From NCBI GenBank assembly GCA_017534535.1, contig JAFXVZ010000024.1, positions 29,325 through 93,324 on the forward strand: a stretch of DNA of 64,000 nt. The letters run 5' to 3'. Origin of the DNA: Bacteroidaceae bacterium (GTDB taxonomy: Bacteria; Bacteroidota; Bacteroidia; Bacteroidales; Bacteroidaceae). Below are positions 17,701-25,216 of this stretch, piece by piece; within the stretch, counting starts at the first letter, position 1; each line of letters begins with the position of its first letter. The notes beneath the pieces were generated by a model. It was given only the letters and a program-made list of their open reading frames with translations. It ran no database searches and was not told the origin of the DNA. Made by a program: the position numbers and the translations under genes.

Positions 17701-17822
17701 CAGCTGCTTCAATGGTGGCTGGAGGCAAAAAAGTGTATGTGCTGAGCAAAGTAGGAGACGATTTTGGCTTCTTTGAATATACGGGCGAAATCCCTGGAAA
17801 CAAAGCTTATTATAATGAATAA
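14709..17822 (+). CDS. Large secreted modular protein: choice-of-anchor-J-like (MAM-like) and fibronectin type III repeats
   Basis: Exported protein of about 1037 residues. The signal peptide (MKAVLRHIRFTAN... to LSAWGQ) is long with a basic N-region. Four jelly-roll modules of about 150 residues follow the pattern YGFENG...GW, YLI(S/T)P, VSFYYK, FQVGYS, F(T)W, KYVAIK, IDDFS. They alternate with three fibronectin III domains (signature W..P, A..YQ.KK...W, L.A.T.YDFRV.A.Y). A C-terminal domain of about 140 residues begins near KYWTTFYHETENYLLPN. No catalytic domain is seen, so adhesion or glycan binding is likely. A GTG 12 bases upstream is an alternative start. No canonical type IX secretion tail was recognised; the end (GNKAYYNE) is abrupt. 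Confidence 0.85.
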   Translation: MKAVLRHIRFTANALRWAMLTLVVLFTILSAWGQESNIKTLPYHYGFENGDPGAEGWTVVSNGNYVSISSSSHNGNNGFYFKKNTLNESSYLISPELDSNNHEIAVSFYTKYLKDLNETDPGFFQVGYSKTTTNIAEFTWFESVFPDSSSWELHNIEVPFGTKYVAIKVTLTKTGDHCFYFDDFSFVISACLPPANLTWTDITYQNATLAWDAPETTEATTGYAYQYKKVNENTWSAETTTTETTVIISNLSANTNYDFRVRVLYGNQSSEYESITILTDCNESVTLPFFEEFENELGCWRIRNGNEESHIYHFQGSASGGVFQFFYNNLLQYLITPQIDSNSEIKVSFNYAYDFDNDKAFRVGYSSKSDNLSDFTWGEYINAEQGDNLGLPYYEQHFPKGTKYVAVEYNAGSYEYNSLMIDNFSIIEAGTLPPDELSVSDVTDEDATITWTVPATDLTVSSYAYQLKKSVDPWESDKMVSATTNSITFNDLEADTDYDFRIKAIYGNNESLYTSISFSTYTGLPYEYGFENGLGHWTMLHKHNDTGVNPVARHNGEKGFVFYWHNTDEQYLITPLLKASTSDKIVSFYYKDIKPDSEYAETFYVGYSTTSNDITAFTWDASATVAQCIPWTLYEKTFPAATKYIAIKYMPRCLGLLIDDFSLAENSAFAKPTDLSLQSLSETEAKLIWAVPEGATAFVYQHKKSSEAAWSDEATIRTNNVTLTNLTANTIYSFRVKAIYSGNNASNYATIDFLTDAETVSLPYSDGFENGMGGWRMEGCTPSTGIMNTQDAHNGTHDFHFDIADHHQYLISPRFVGRTSMKVSFYYKNLVGFKAAAFQVGYSNSKASTITWGDVVTTSNGEWKLYETIVPAETQYITICSLKEGSYFYLDDFTVSEATEFTLTAHQATLNGVTKYWTTFYHETENYLLPNGAMALTMDNENHLFVVGDGNIIPKGTAVIIMADTSALDASDKITLIPTAVTATPVSGNVLQGTSSATAASMVAGGKKVYVLSKVGDDFGFFEYTGEIPGNKAYYNE

Positions 17823-17951
17823 TGAACAATGAAGGATGTTTTTGCAGCATAGCAATATCGTCTGTCTAAAAAGATGCCACGACAAGCACAGGACGATGGT
17901 CCGATGCCTCCGACTCGTTCATTCAATATAGGAAGTAAAACTCTCCTTTAT

Positions 17952-19286
17952 TTATACTTCCTCACCTAATAATGTAGCAGAAGTAGAACCCGTTATCTTA
18001 ACATTCACAAAGTCGCCAATGTGGTTGTTACCACGATCGAATACCACAACACGGTTTTGCTCAGTACGACCAAATAGTTGGTCACGTGAGCGTTTAGAAA
18101 CGCCTTCCACCAAAACTTCATAAGTCTTACCTACGGCTCTGGCATTCGCTTCTGCTGAAAGACGGTTCTGCAAGGCAATAATCTCGTTCAATCGACGAAT
18201 CTTCACTTCCTCTGGGATGTCATCAGCCAAATGTTTGGAAGCGTAAGTACCTTCACGCTCAGAGTATTTGAACATGAATGCAGCATCATAGGCACACTCC
18301 TCCATCAACGAGAGCGATAACTGGTGGTCTTCTTCCGTCTCGGAATGGAAGCCGCAGAAGATATCTGTAGAAAGTCCGCAGTCAGGGATGATGCGACGAA
18401 TAGCCGCCACCCGTTCCATATACCACTCACGATTATAATGGCGATTCATCAACTTAAGGATGCGGTCACTGCCACTCTGCACAGGTAGATGGATGTGCTT
18501 GCAGACATTGGGCACCTCAGCAATCACCTGTAACGTCTCATCACTCATATCTTTTGGATGAGAAGTGGTAAACCTAACACGCATATTGGGGAAAGCCTCT
18601 CCCACTTGACGCAATAACATAGGGAAAGTAACTGTTCCATTGGTACTTTCAAAACGGTAGGAGTTTACGTTTTGTCCTAACAATGTAACTTCCTTATAGC
18701 CCTTCGTTTGCAAATCAGCCACCTCATTGAGGATGCTCTCCACATCGCGACTGCGTTCACGTCCTCTGGTATAAGGAACGATACAATAGGTGCAGAAATT
18801 ATTGCACCCACGCATAATTGAAACAAAGCCGGAAATATGATTGCCACAGATGCGTGAAGGAATGATGTCACGATAAGTTTCCGTCTTCGACAACTCCACA
18901 TTGATAGCCTTATGCCCTGCTTCCACGGAAGCAATCAAATCAGGCAGGCTCAGATAAGCATCAGGGCCCACCACCAAATCAGCGTGATGATTGTCAATCA
19001 AGTCTTGTTGTACGTGCTCAGCCATACAACCCATCACACCAATGATAAGTGGATGACGTTTCCGCATGGCATGTAGGGCTTCAAGTCGGTTGAAAATCTT
19101 CTGTTCTGCATTGTCACGCACAGAACAAGTATTGAGGAATACGGCATCAGCCTCATCCAATTGTTCCGTCACCTCATAGCCTGCCATCTTCATCACCGAG
19201 GCAATAACCTCACTGTCTGCCACGTTCATCTGGCACCCATAGGTCTCGATGAAAAGCCTCTTTATGTCGTTAATGGGTTTCTCCAT
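17952..19286 (-). CDS. miaB: tRNA-2-methylthio-N6-dimethylallyladenosine synthase
   Basis: Radical SAM methylthiotransferase that adds a methylthio group to i6A37 in tRNAs reading UNN codons. The 444-residue protein has the order expected for the family. The N-terminal cluster-binding domain has Cys18 in ETYGCQMN and further cysteines in LNTCSVRDNA and MGCMAEH. The radical SAM motif CNNFCTYC follows at about residue 160, and a C-terminal TRAM domain ends the protein. It is transcribed alone from its own promoter, and the 129-base gap to the surface protein gene shows no feature I can name. Confidence 0.95.
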   Translation of the reverse strand: MEKPINDIKRLFIETYGCQMNVADSEVIASVMKMAGYEVTEQLDEADAVFLNTCSVRDNAEQKIFNRLEALHAMRKRHPLIIGVMGCMAEHVQQDLIDNHHADLVVGPDAYLSLPDLIASVEAGHKAINVELSKTETYRDIIPSRICGNHISGFVSIMRGCNNFCTYCIVPYTRGRERSRDVESILNEVADLQTKGYKEVTLLGQNVNSYRFESTNGTVTFPMLLRQVGEAFPNMRVRFTTSHPKDMSDETLQVIAEVPNVCKHIHLPVQSGSDRILKLMNRHYNREWYMERVAAIRRIIPDCGLSTDIFCGFHSETEEDHQLSLSLMEECAYDAAFMFKYSEREGTYASKHLADDIPEEVKIRRLNEIIALQNRLSAEANARAVGKTYEVLVEGVSKRSRDQLFGRTEQNRVVVFDRGNNHIGDFVNVKITGSTSATLLGEEV

Positions 19287-19311
19287 AATCTTCTTGTATT
19301 GAAATTGTGTG

Positions 19312-19342
19312 CAAAGATAGCTATTATTATTTACATTTGCAA
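19312..19342 (-). promoter_or_regulatory. Promoter of miaB
   Basis: On the minus strand TTG (19342-19340), a 20-base spacer and TATCTTTG (19319-19312) give a full match to the Bacteroidetes promoter pattern, 26 bases before the miaB ATG. Confidence 0.75.
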
Positions 19343-19439
19343 GCGGCTTTCAATTCGTAGAAAAAAGTGTGCATTTTACACGGAAAAGGCACTTTTTATT
19401 AAAAAATATTAATAAAAGGAATAAAAAATGTGCCCTTTC

Positions 19440-19560
19440 TTGCATAATTGAAGAAAAAAGCGGAACTTTGCAACGTTCAATTAGAATTAAATTAGATTTT
19501 TTCATAGTTAAGGTTTAGGTTAAAAAAGGAAGAAGGGGAGTTGTGAAACTGCCCTTTTTT
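19440..19560 (+). ncRNA. Candidate small RNA with own promoter and terminator
   Basis: TTG (19440-19442), a 20-base spacer and GAACTTTG (19463-19470, one mismatch to TAnnTTTG) resemble a promoter. About 60 bases later a hairpin aaggggagtt-gtga-aactgccctt (19533-19556, one mismatch) runs into a T-run to 19560, a good intrinsic terminator. No plus-strand gene lies upstream for it to end, and the next gene has its own promoter after it. The expected transcript is about 85 bases. It matches no RNA family I recognise. Confidence 0.4.
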
Positions 19561-19572
19561 CGTACTTGTATG

Positions 19573-19603
19573 TTTGATGTCAAGAAAAAAAGCGTTATCT
19601 TTG
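19573..19603 (+). promoter_or_regulatory. Promoter of the small membrane protein / CoA-transferase unit
   Basis: TTTG (19573-19576), a 19-base spacer and TATCTTTG (19596-19603), a full match to the Bacteroidetes pattern, 22 bases before the ATG at 19625. Confidence 0.75.
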
Positions 19604-19624
19604 CAAAAAAATTTATCATTATCT

Positions 19625-20014
19625 ATGGACGGACTGATAGACTTTATCATATTCGCGGCCTTCATAGGCATCTGCATCTTCTTCGACAAGTTGAGCAATG
19701 TGATGAAGAAGACACAGAAGCATCCTGAATCGGGGCCTGTGACGATGGAGATACCCACCATACCACAACCCCAGAAGCCCATACAAACAAAGCCGGCTGT
19801 CAGGAAGACCACCAGGAATGCAGATGCGAGGGTTTGGCCGCAAAAAAGGGAAGACTTGAGCAAGCGCAAGGAATTCCAAAATGAGGGAATCCGTAGTACA
19901 GCCAATGTGATTCAGCCCATAGAAACCCAGCAACGTTCAGAGTTTGCAATCGATTCCGCTGACGATGCCCGCAAGGCCATCATCTGGTCGGAGATATTGA
20001 ATAGGAAATATTAA
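19625..20014 (+). CDS. Small single-span membrane protein of unknown function
   Basis: 129 residues from MDGLIDFIIFAAF; the ATG at 19625 is chosen because the promoter lies just before it and because the N-terminal helix then begins the protein. One membrane segment (about 3-22) is followed by a soluble tail rich in Pro, Gln and charged residues, with a conserved-looking end DDARKAIIWSEILNRKY. No domain is recognised. It lies 22 bases before the CoA-transferase gene, so the two probably share a transcript, but no functional link is evident. Confidence 0.7.
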   Translation: MDGLIDFIIFAAFIGICIFFDKLSNVMKKTQKHPESGPVTMEIPTIPQPQKPIQTKPAVRKTTRNADARVWPQKREDLSKRKEFQNEGIRSTANVIQPIETQQRSEFAIDSADDARKAIIWSEILNRKY

Positions 20015-20036
20015 AAAAACATTATAAGTTAGATTT

Positions 20037-21542
20037 ATGGCATTAAAGTACATCTCTGCCCTTGAGGCAGCTTCGCTCATCAAAAATGGCGATCAAATTG
20101 GTCTTAGTGGTTTTACACCAGCAGGTGCGGCTAAGGCTACAACGAAGGAACTGGCAAAGCTAGCGGTTGCAGAACATGAAGCAGGCCGTCCTTTCCAAGT
20201 GAGTGTGTTTACTGGTGCTTCCACCGGTCAGAGTACCGATGGCGACTTGTCTTTGGCTCAGGCACTGAAATTCCGTGCCCCCTACACCACCAACCCTGAT
20301 TTCCGCAAGCATGTGAATATGAATGAAATCGCTTACAACGACTTGCACCTAAGCCACATGGCACAGGAGCTTCGTTATGGTTTCTATGGCAAGCTGAACT
20401 GGGGTATCTTGGAAGTGTGTGACATTGAAGAGAAAGACGGCAAGGTGCGCGCTTACCTCACCGCAGCTGGTGGAATCAGCCCTACAGTGGCTATGCTGGC
20501 AGAGCACATCATCCTGGAATTGAACGCATTCCACTCAAAGGGTGCTAAGTTGCTGCATGACGTTTATCAGCCTCTCGACCCACCTTATCGTCAGCCAATT
20601 CCTATCACCAAGGTTAGCGACCGCATTGGTACTCCATACGTGGAGATTGACCCTGCTAAGATAGTGGGCGTGGTAGAGTGCAACATCCCTGACGAGGCTC
20701 GTGGCTTCAAGGGCGAGGACCCAATCACTACACAGATTGGACATAACACCGCAGAATTCCTGGTGAACGATATGAAGCGTGGTGTCATCCCAAGCACTTT
20801 CTTGCCTTTGCAGAGTGGTGTGGGTACTACTGCTAACGCTATCCTCGGCGCCTTGGGTAAAGATCAGAACGTTCCAGATTTCAACATCTATACTGAGGTA
20901 CTGCAGGATTCAGTGGTGGCTATGATGCTGGAAGGTCGTGTAAAGGATGCTTCTGCTTGCTCACTGACTGTGACTAACGACTGCTTGATGCAGGTGTACG
21001 ACAACATCGATTACTTCAAAGATCACCTGACCTTGCGTCAGAGCGAAATCTCTAATTCTCCTGAAGTTATCCGTCGCTTAGGTGTTATCGCTATCAATAC
21101 GGCCATCGAGGTGGATATTTATGGTAATGCTAACTCTACTCAAGTAAGCGGTACCAAGATGATGAACGGTATCGGTGGTTCTGGCGACTTCGAGCGCAAT
21201 GCTTACATCAGTATCTTCACTTGCCCATCAACCGCAAAGGGTGGTCTCATCAGTTCTATCGTACCTTTCGTGAGCCATCAGGATCACTCAGAGCATGATG
21301 TAAATGTGATTGTTACTGAGCAGGGTGTAGCCGACTTGCGTCACAAGTCTCCATTGGAGCGCGCTAAGTGCATCATCGAGAACTGTGCTCATCCTGACTA
21401 CAAGCAGTTGTTGTGGGACTACCTGAAGATTGCTAAGGGTGGTCAGACTCACCACTGCCTGCCAGCTGCCTTTGCATTCCACGATACATTGGCTCGCAAG
21501 GGTGACATGCACCTGACAGACTTTGCAGAATATGTGAAGTAA
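20037..21542 (+). CDS. Acetyl-CoA hydrolase/transferase family protein (succinyl-CoA:acetate CoA-transferase type)
   Basis: Class I CoA-transferase of 501 residues, close in plan to AarC/Cat1/ScpC, which move CoA between succinyl-CoA (or propionyl-CoA) and acetate. The glutamate that forms the acyl-glutamyl and CoA thioester intermediates is Glu287 in IYTEVLQD. Glycine loops LSGFTPAGAAK near the start and GIGGSGDF near residue 380 fit the family. In a succinate- and acetate-forming anaerobe it would recover the thioester energy of succinyl-CoA. The exact acid pair cannot be fixed from sequence. Codon choice is strongly biased, as in highly expressed genes here. Confidence 0.92.
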   Translation: MALKYISALEAASLIKNGDQIGLSGFTPAGAAKATTKELAKLAVAEHEAGRPFQVSVFTGASTGQSTDGDLSLAQALKFRAPYTTNPDFRKHVNMNEIAYNDLHLSHMAQELRYGFYGKLNWGILEVCDIEEKDGKVRAYLTAAGGISPTVAMLAEHIILELNAFHSKGAKLLHDVYQPLDPPYRQPIPITKVSDRIGTPYVEIDPAKIVGVVECNIPDEARGFKGEDPITTQIGHNTAEFLVNDMKRGVIPSTFLPLQSGVGTTANAILGALGKDQNVPDFNIYTEVLQDSVVAMMLEGRVKDASACSLTVTNDCLMQVYDNIDYFKDHLTLRQSEISNSPEVIRRLGVIAINTAIEVDIYGNANSTQVSGTKMMNGIGGSGDFERNAYISIFTCPSTAKGGLISSIVPFVSHQDHSEHDVNVIVTEQGVADLRHKSPLERAKCIIENCAHPDYKQLLWDYLKIAKGGQTHHCLPAAFAFHDTLARKGDMHLTDFAEYVK

Positions 21543-21570
21543 GACAAAGGATAGAGAATAGAAGATATTA

Positions 21571-21600
21571 GGGAGGGCTCTCAAGAGTCTTCCCTTTTTT
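21571..21600 (+). terminator. Terminator of the CoA-transferase gene
   Basis: Stem gggagggctc (21571-21580) with gagtcttccc (21585-21594), two G-T pairs, then six T. It lies 29 bases past the stop codon. Confidence 0.85.
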
Positions 21601-21701
21601 ATAGGAATTATTCAAATAGAAAAACACTATCTTTCTGGCAAAAAAGTTATAGGTTAATGCCTCCTAAACCATAGGGTTACATAGCCTAAACTATAGAGTT
21701 A

Positions 21702-23117
21702 CTATTGCTTGACCAAAAACTCGCAGATGGCATCTTGTAAGGCACGTGCCTCACTGGCCTTGAGTTGGTTTTGGCACATGATAGCAAAGGCAAGATAACG
21801 TTTGGAGTTGGTTTCCAAGTAACCTGCCAAGGTGTTGATGCCTGTATAAGAACCTGTCTTAGCATGAACATGCTGGTAAGCCGGAGAGCCTTTACGCATG
21901 CGGTTTTTCAAGGTACCATCCACACCTGCTACAGGCATAGAACGAAACAGATGGGGGAAGATGTTGTCTTTGTTGTAGGCATAGCGGAGGAAAGCGACTA
22001 ACAATTCAGGGGATACATAGTCATACATGGAGAGGCCGCAACCATCGGCAATGCGATAGTCATCTGGGTTCAAGCCCATCGTTCTTATCAAGGATTGTAT
22101 CGCCTGAATACTCTCATCGGCAGAAACATGATTCTTGCCAGAGGCTTGCACGCCCAAACGAGTAAACATCGCCTCGGCATTGAGGTTATCACTCTCTTTG
22201 AGCATCTGCCTCAACACTTTCGAGACAGGGGTTTCATAAACAGCCACCAGTTGGCAGGAATCGTTTCGTTGCATCTCCGCAAAGTTATACCAAGGCTGGA
22301 GAAGGGTAAATCGCATTCCTAAACGCTCTAAGAAAGTGTGCATAAAGAAATCTTGCGATGAATAGACGTTGATTTCCTCCAAACGACGGGCTGTGATATT
22401 GCCACTGACAGTGATGTCGTTGGCATTGTTCATCCAATCGCGCATCACGACAAATTTACCTGCTGACGTGGTCTTGGTAAGGGTTTCGTTGATTATATTA
22501 AAATAGGTGGAGGTGGGTTTAACCTCCAGAGATGCAGGTTCACCAGGGTTGGTAGGTATGGCAGCAATCTTGACAAAGCCTTTGTTGAGCATCAACGGGG
22601 AAAGATAGGGCTGGAAACTCTCAGGGTTATCGTCCCATATCCAGCCTTTACCCCAATAAAGGGAATCCTTCATAGACACATCGCCAAAGACCTGTCCGTC
22701 TAATATCCTGAAAGGATAGGCGGCAGTAAGGTTTATCAAGGTGTCGATGGCCGTTTCCATCAATTCTGGGTCCATTCCACCTATTATATATAAATCACCA
22801 TGCAAAGTATCGTTGGCTATCTCACCTTTATACCAAACCTCTGTACGGAAAGGTTCTTGTGCACGAGGTTGGTTAAGGGCAGTAATGGCTGTGATGAGCT
22901 TCTGTGTAGAGGCAGGGCGACAAAGCCTATCAGCTTGATATGTATAAAGCGATTGGTTGGTGTTGAGATCATAAACCGCTACACCAACCTGCCCACCCTG
23001 CGGTAGCTTGGCTTGGATTAATGAGTCAAGGCTATAAGCAAGGGCATTAGTTCCCCTCTCTTGAGCGATTGCCAAGAGAGGGAATACTAATAGCCATATC
23101 AGAATCGCCTTTTTCAA
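21702..23117 (-). CDS. dacB: D-alanyl-D-alanine carboxypeptidase/endopeptidase (PBP4 type)
   Basis: Penicillin-binding protein that trims peptidoglycan peptides in the periplasm. A signal peptide ends near AIAQE (residue 20). The active-site tetrad motif SxxK is Ser70-Thr-Gln-Lys73, the SxN motif is in SDNLNAEAM, and KTG is in HAKTGSYTGI; the large insert typical of DacB lies between the first two. The start must be TTG at 23117: the preceding codon, in the same frame, is the TAA of the pepO-like gene, and no ATG precedes the signal peptide. Translation is therefore probably coupled to the upstream gene. Confidence 0.92.
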   Translation of the reverse strand: MKKAILIWLLVFPLLAIAQERGTNALAYSLDSLIQAKLPQGGQVGVAVYDLNTNQSLYTYQADRLCRPASTQKLITAITALNQPRAQEPFRTEVWYKGEIANDTLHGDLYIIGGMDPELMETAIDTLINLTAAYPFRILDGQVFGDVSMKDSLYWGKGWIWDDNPESFQPYLSPLMLNKGFVKIAAIPTNPGEPASLEVKPTSTYFNIINETLTKTTSAGKFVVMRDWMNNANDITVSGNITARRLEEINVYSSQDFFMHTFLERLGMRFTLLQPWYNFAEMQRNDSCQLVAVYETPVSKVLRQMLKESDNLNAEAMFTRLGVQASGKNHVSADESIQAIQSLIRTMGLNPDDYRIADGCGLSMYDYVSPELLVAFLRYAYNKDNIFPHLFRSMPVAGVDGTLKNRMRKGSPAYQHVHAKTGSYTGINTLAGYLETNSKRYLAFAIMCQNQLKASEARALQDAICEFLVKQ

Positions 23118-25157
23118 TTACCAAATCTTCACTCGTTTGTCTTCTGGGCGCCACATCTTATCACCTTCCTTTACATTGAAAGCTTCATAGAATTCAACTG
23201 TATTGGAGAGTGGACCTAATACACGCCACTTAGCTGGTGAATGCTCATCACTCTTAACGCGAGTAGCCAAAGCCTCAGGACGGAATTGCATCATCCAAGC
23301 TTGAGCATGACCTAAGAAGTAACGCTGAGCAGGAGTGAAGCCACCAATAATTACATTATTCTTATACTGGTCAGTCTTCTTGAATGCCTCGAAGCCCATG
23401 ATGAGACCACCTAAATCGGCAATGTTCTCGCCCTGCGTATTCTCACCGTTGATATGCAAGCCATCAACGACCTCATACTCATTAAACTGCTCCACAATCA
23501 TCTTGGTCTTCTCCTCAAACTTTGCCTTGTCCTCGTCGGTCCACCAATTAGTAAGGTTACCCTCAGCATCGTAGTTGCAACCTGTATCGTCGAAACCGTG
23601 AGTCACCTCATGGCCAAAGGTGCTACCACCAATAATGGCATAAAGGATGGCATCGTCAGGCATACGACCATCGAAACCAGGAACGATGATGTTACAACCA
23701 GGAATACAAATCTCATTGTTGGAAGGACTATAATATGCATTATAGGTTTGTGGTTGCATGTGCCACTCTGTGCGATCCACTGGCTGACCATAACGACTAA
23801 TCATGCGCTTGAAATTCCAACCAGCATAGTTAATCATATTGCGAACGTAAGAATCACGGGTAATTTCCAATTCGCTCATATCCTTCCACTTGTCAGGATA
23901 AGCCAGTTTCATGTTCACCGCATCCAACTTCTTCAAAGCTTTTTCCTTGGTAGGCTCGCTCATCCAATCAAGGTTCTTGATGTGATTGGCAAACTCAGCC
24001 TTGATGGCGTTACCAATCTCCACAAACTTTTCCTTGGTGCCCTTAGGCAAGTATTCAGCTACATACACCTGACCTACCAAATCGCCCAGCACACGGTTGG
24101 TAACATCTACTACACGCTTCCAACGTGGACGAGGCTCCTGTACACCACGCAAGGTCTTTGAATAGAAGTTGAAATATTGCATAAAGAGATTATCGTCCAG
24201 GTAGTTGGCATAGCTATCCAGCAGGCCTACCTTCAGATAATCCTTTAGGTCTTTGATGTTAAACTGCTTTAAGTGTCCGTTGAGAGCCGTAAAGAACTCT
24301 GGCTGACCTACCACGATACTATCCACCTTGTTCAGTCCCATCTCATTCAGGTAAGTATTCCAGTTGAAGACAGGCATCAACTTGCTCACCTGTGCCACAG
24401 ACATCTTATTGTAATTCAAAAAAGGATCACGGGTGTCTTCCGTCTTGCGAGAGCTCTTTGCCAAAGCCATTTCCAATGCCATCACGTTATTGGCTGAAGT
24501 CTTGGCATCAGCATCGGCATAACCCATGGTCTTGAACAGACCCTGCATATAATCCACAAACTTCTGACGAATTTCCACAGACTTGGCATCTTCATCCACA
24601 TAGAAGCGGCGGTCAGGCAAACTCAATCCACCTTGACGCAGTCCCACAGAATTCTCATTACTATTCTTATCATCTTGGGAAACACCCAGGTAGAAAAAAC
24701 CGCCACCACCTATAGTACGCAGATAAGCCAATGTGGCAGGCAGGTCTGCCAATGACTTCATGGCGTCAATCTTTTCAAATTCAGGCTTCAGCTCATTGAT
24801 ACCGTTAGCATTAAGTGCTACACTATCCATGCCGGCAGCATAGAGATCGCCAATTTTCTGCTTATTGCTACCCTTGGGGTTCTCAGAAGAAGATGCCTCC
24901 AGGCAAATCTGGTAAACCTGTGCCTGTACGGTATCATCAACAGCAGTAAAGATACCCGTGCTCTGCTCAGATGCAGGAATGGGATGCTGCTTGAACCAAG
25001 TGCCATGAGCATACTCAAAGAAATCGTCCTGAGGACGTACTGAAGGGTCGATGTGAGAAAGAATCGGATCCACCGGCTCTTGTTGTTTACATGATGTCAG
25101 TGCCACCAAAGAACAGATAGCAAGACATGAAATTGTTTTCATCCAGTTACTTTTCAT
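23118..25157 (-). CDS. M13 family metallopeptidase lipoprotein (PepO/neprilysin-like)
   Basis: Zinc peptidase of 679 residues. The N-terminal signal has a lipobox LTSC (lipid cysteine at about 23), so it is anchored in the envelope, facing the periplasm or the surface. The M13 N-terminal helical domain fills most of the chain. The zinc site is HEVTHGFDD (His516, Glu517, His520), with the third ligand in ENIADLGG. The chain ends RVKIW, in the manner of the family, so the stop is natural. Such enzymes cut peptides of limited size. It sits between lpd and dacB on one strand. Confidence 0.93.
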   Translation of the reverse strand: MKSNWMKTISCLAICSLVALTSCKQQEPVDPILSHIDPSVRPQDDFFEYAHGTWFKQHPIPASEQSTGIFTAVDDTVQAQVYQICLEASSSENPKGSNKQKIGDLYAAGMDSVALNANGINELKPEFEKIDAMKSLADLPATLAYLRTIGGGGFFYLGVSQDDKNSNENSVGLRQGGLSLPDRRFYVDEDAKSVEIRQKFVDYMQGLFKTMGYADADAKTSANNVMALEMALAKSSRKTEDTRDPFLNYNKMSVAQVSKLMPVFNWNTYLNEMGLNKVDSIVVGQPEFFTALNGHLKQFNIKDLKDYLKVGLLDSYANYLDDNLFMQYFNFYSKTLRGVQEPRPRWKRVVDVTNRVLGDLVGQVYVAEYLPKGTKEKFVEIGNAIKAEFANHIKNLDWMSEPTKEKALKKLDAVNMKLAYPDKWKDMSELEITRDSYVRNMINYAGWNFKRMISRYGQPVDRTEWHMQPQTYNAYYSPSNNEICIPGCNIIVPGFDGRMPDDAILYAIIGGSTFGHEVTHGFDDTGCNYDAEGNLTNWWTDEDKAKFEEKTKMIVEQFNEYEVVDGLHINGENTQGENIADLGGLIMGFEAFKKTDQYKNNVIIGGFTPAQRYFLGHAQAWMMQFRPEALATRVKSDEHSPAKWRVLGPLSNTVEFYEAFNVKEGDKMWRPEDKRVKIW

Positions 25158-25182
25158 TGCTTTATTGATTAAATTCTCGCTG

Positions 25183-25216
25183 CAAAATTACAACAAATAA
25201 TTGAAAATGTTACAAA
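25183..25216 (-). promoter_or_regulatory. Possible internal promoter of pepO-dacB
   Basis: On the minus strand TTTG (25216-25213), 22 bases, then TAATTTTG (25190-25183). The -7 box is perfect and the spacer is slightly long. The -33 box lies at the lpd stop codon, so pepO-dacB could be transcribed apart from lpd. Confidence 0.5.

Noticed and set aside
17400-17822. Type IX secretion C-terminal domain on the modular surface protein
   Set aside because: The final domain lacks the usual signature (a closing GxY..K strand pattern) that I could recognise, and the end is abrupt.
23454-24161. Open frame of 235 codons opposite the M13 peptidase gene
   Set aside because: Antisense to a gene with intact catalytic motifs; no support for translation.
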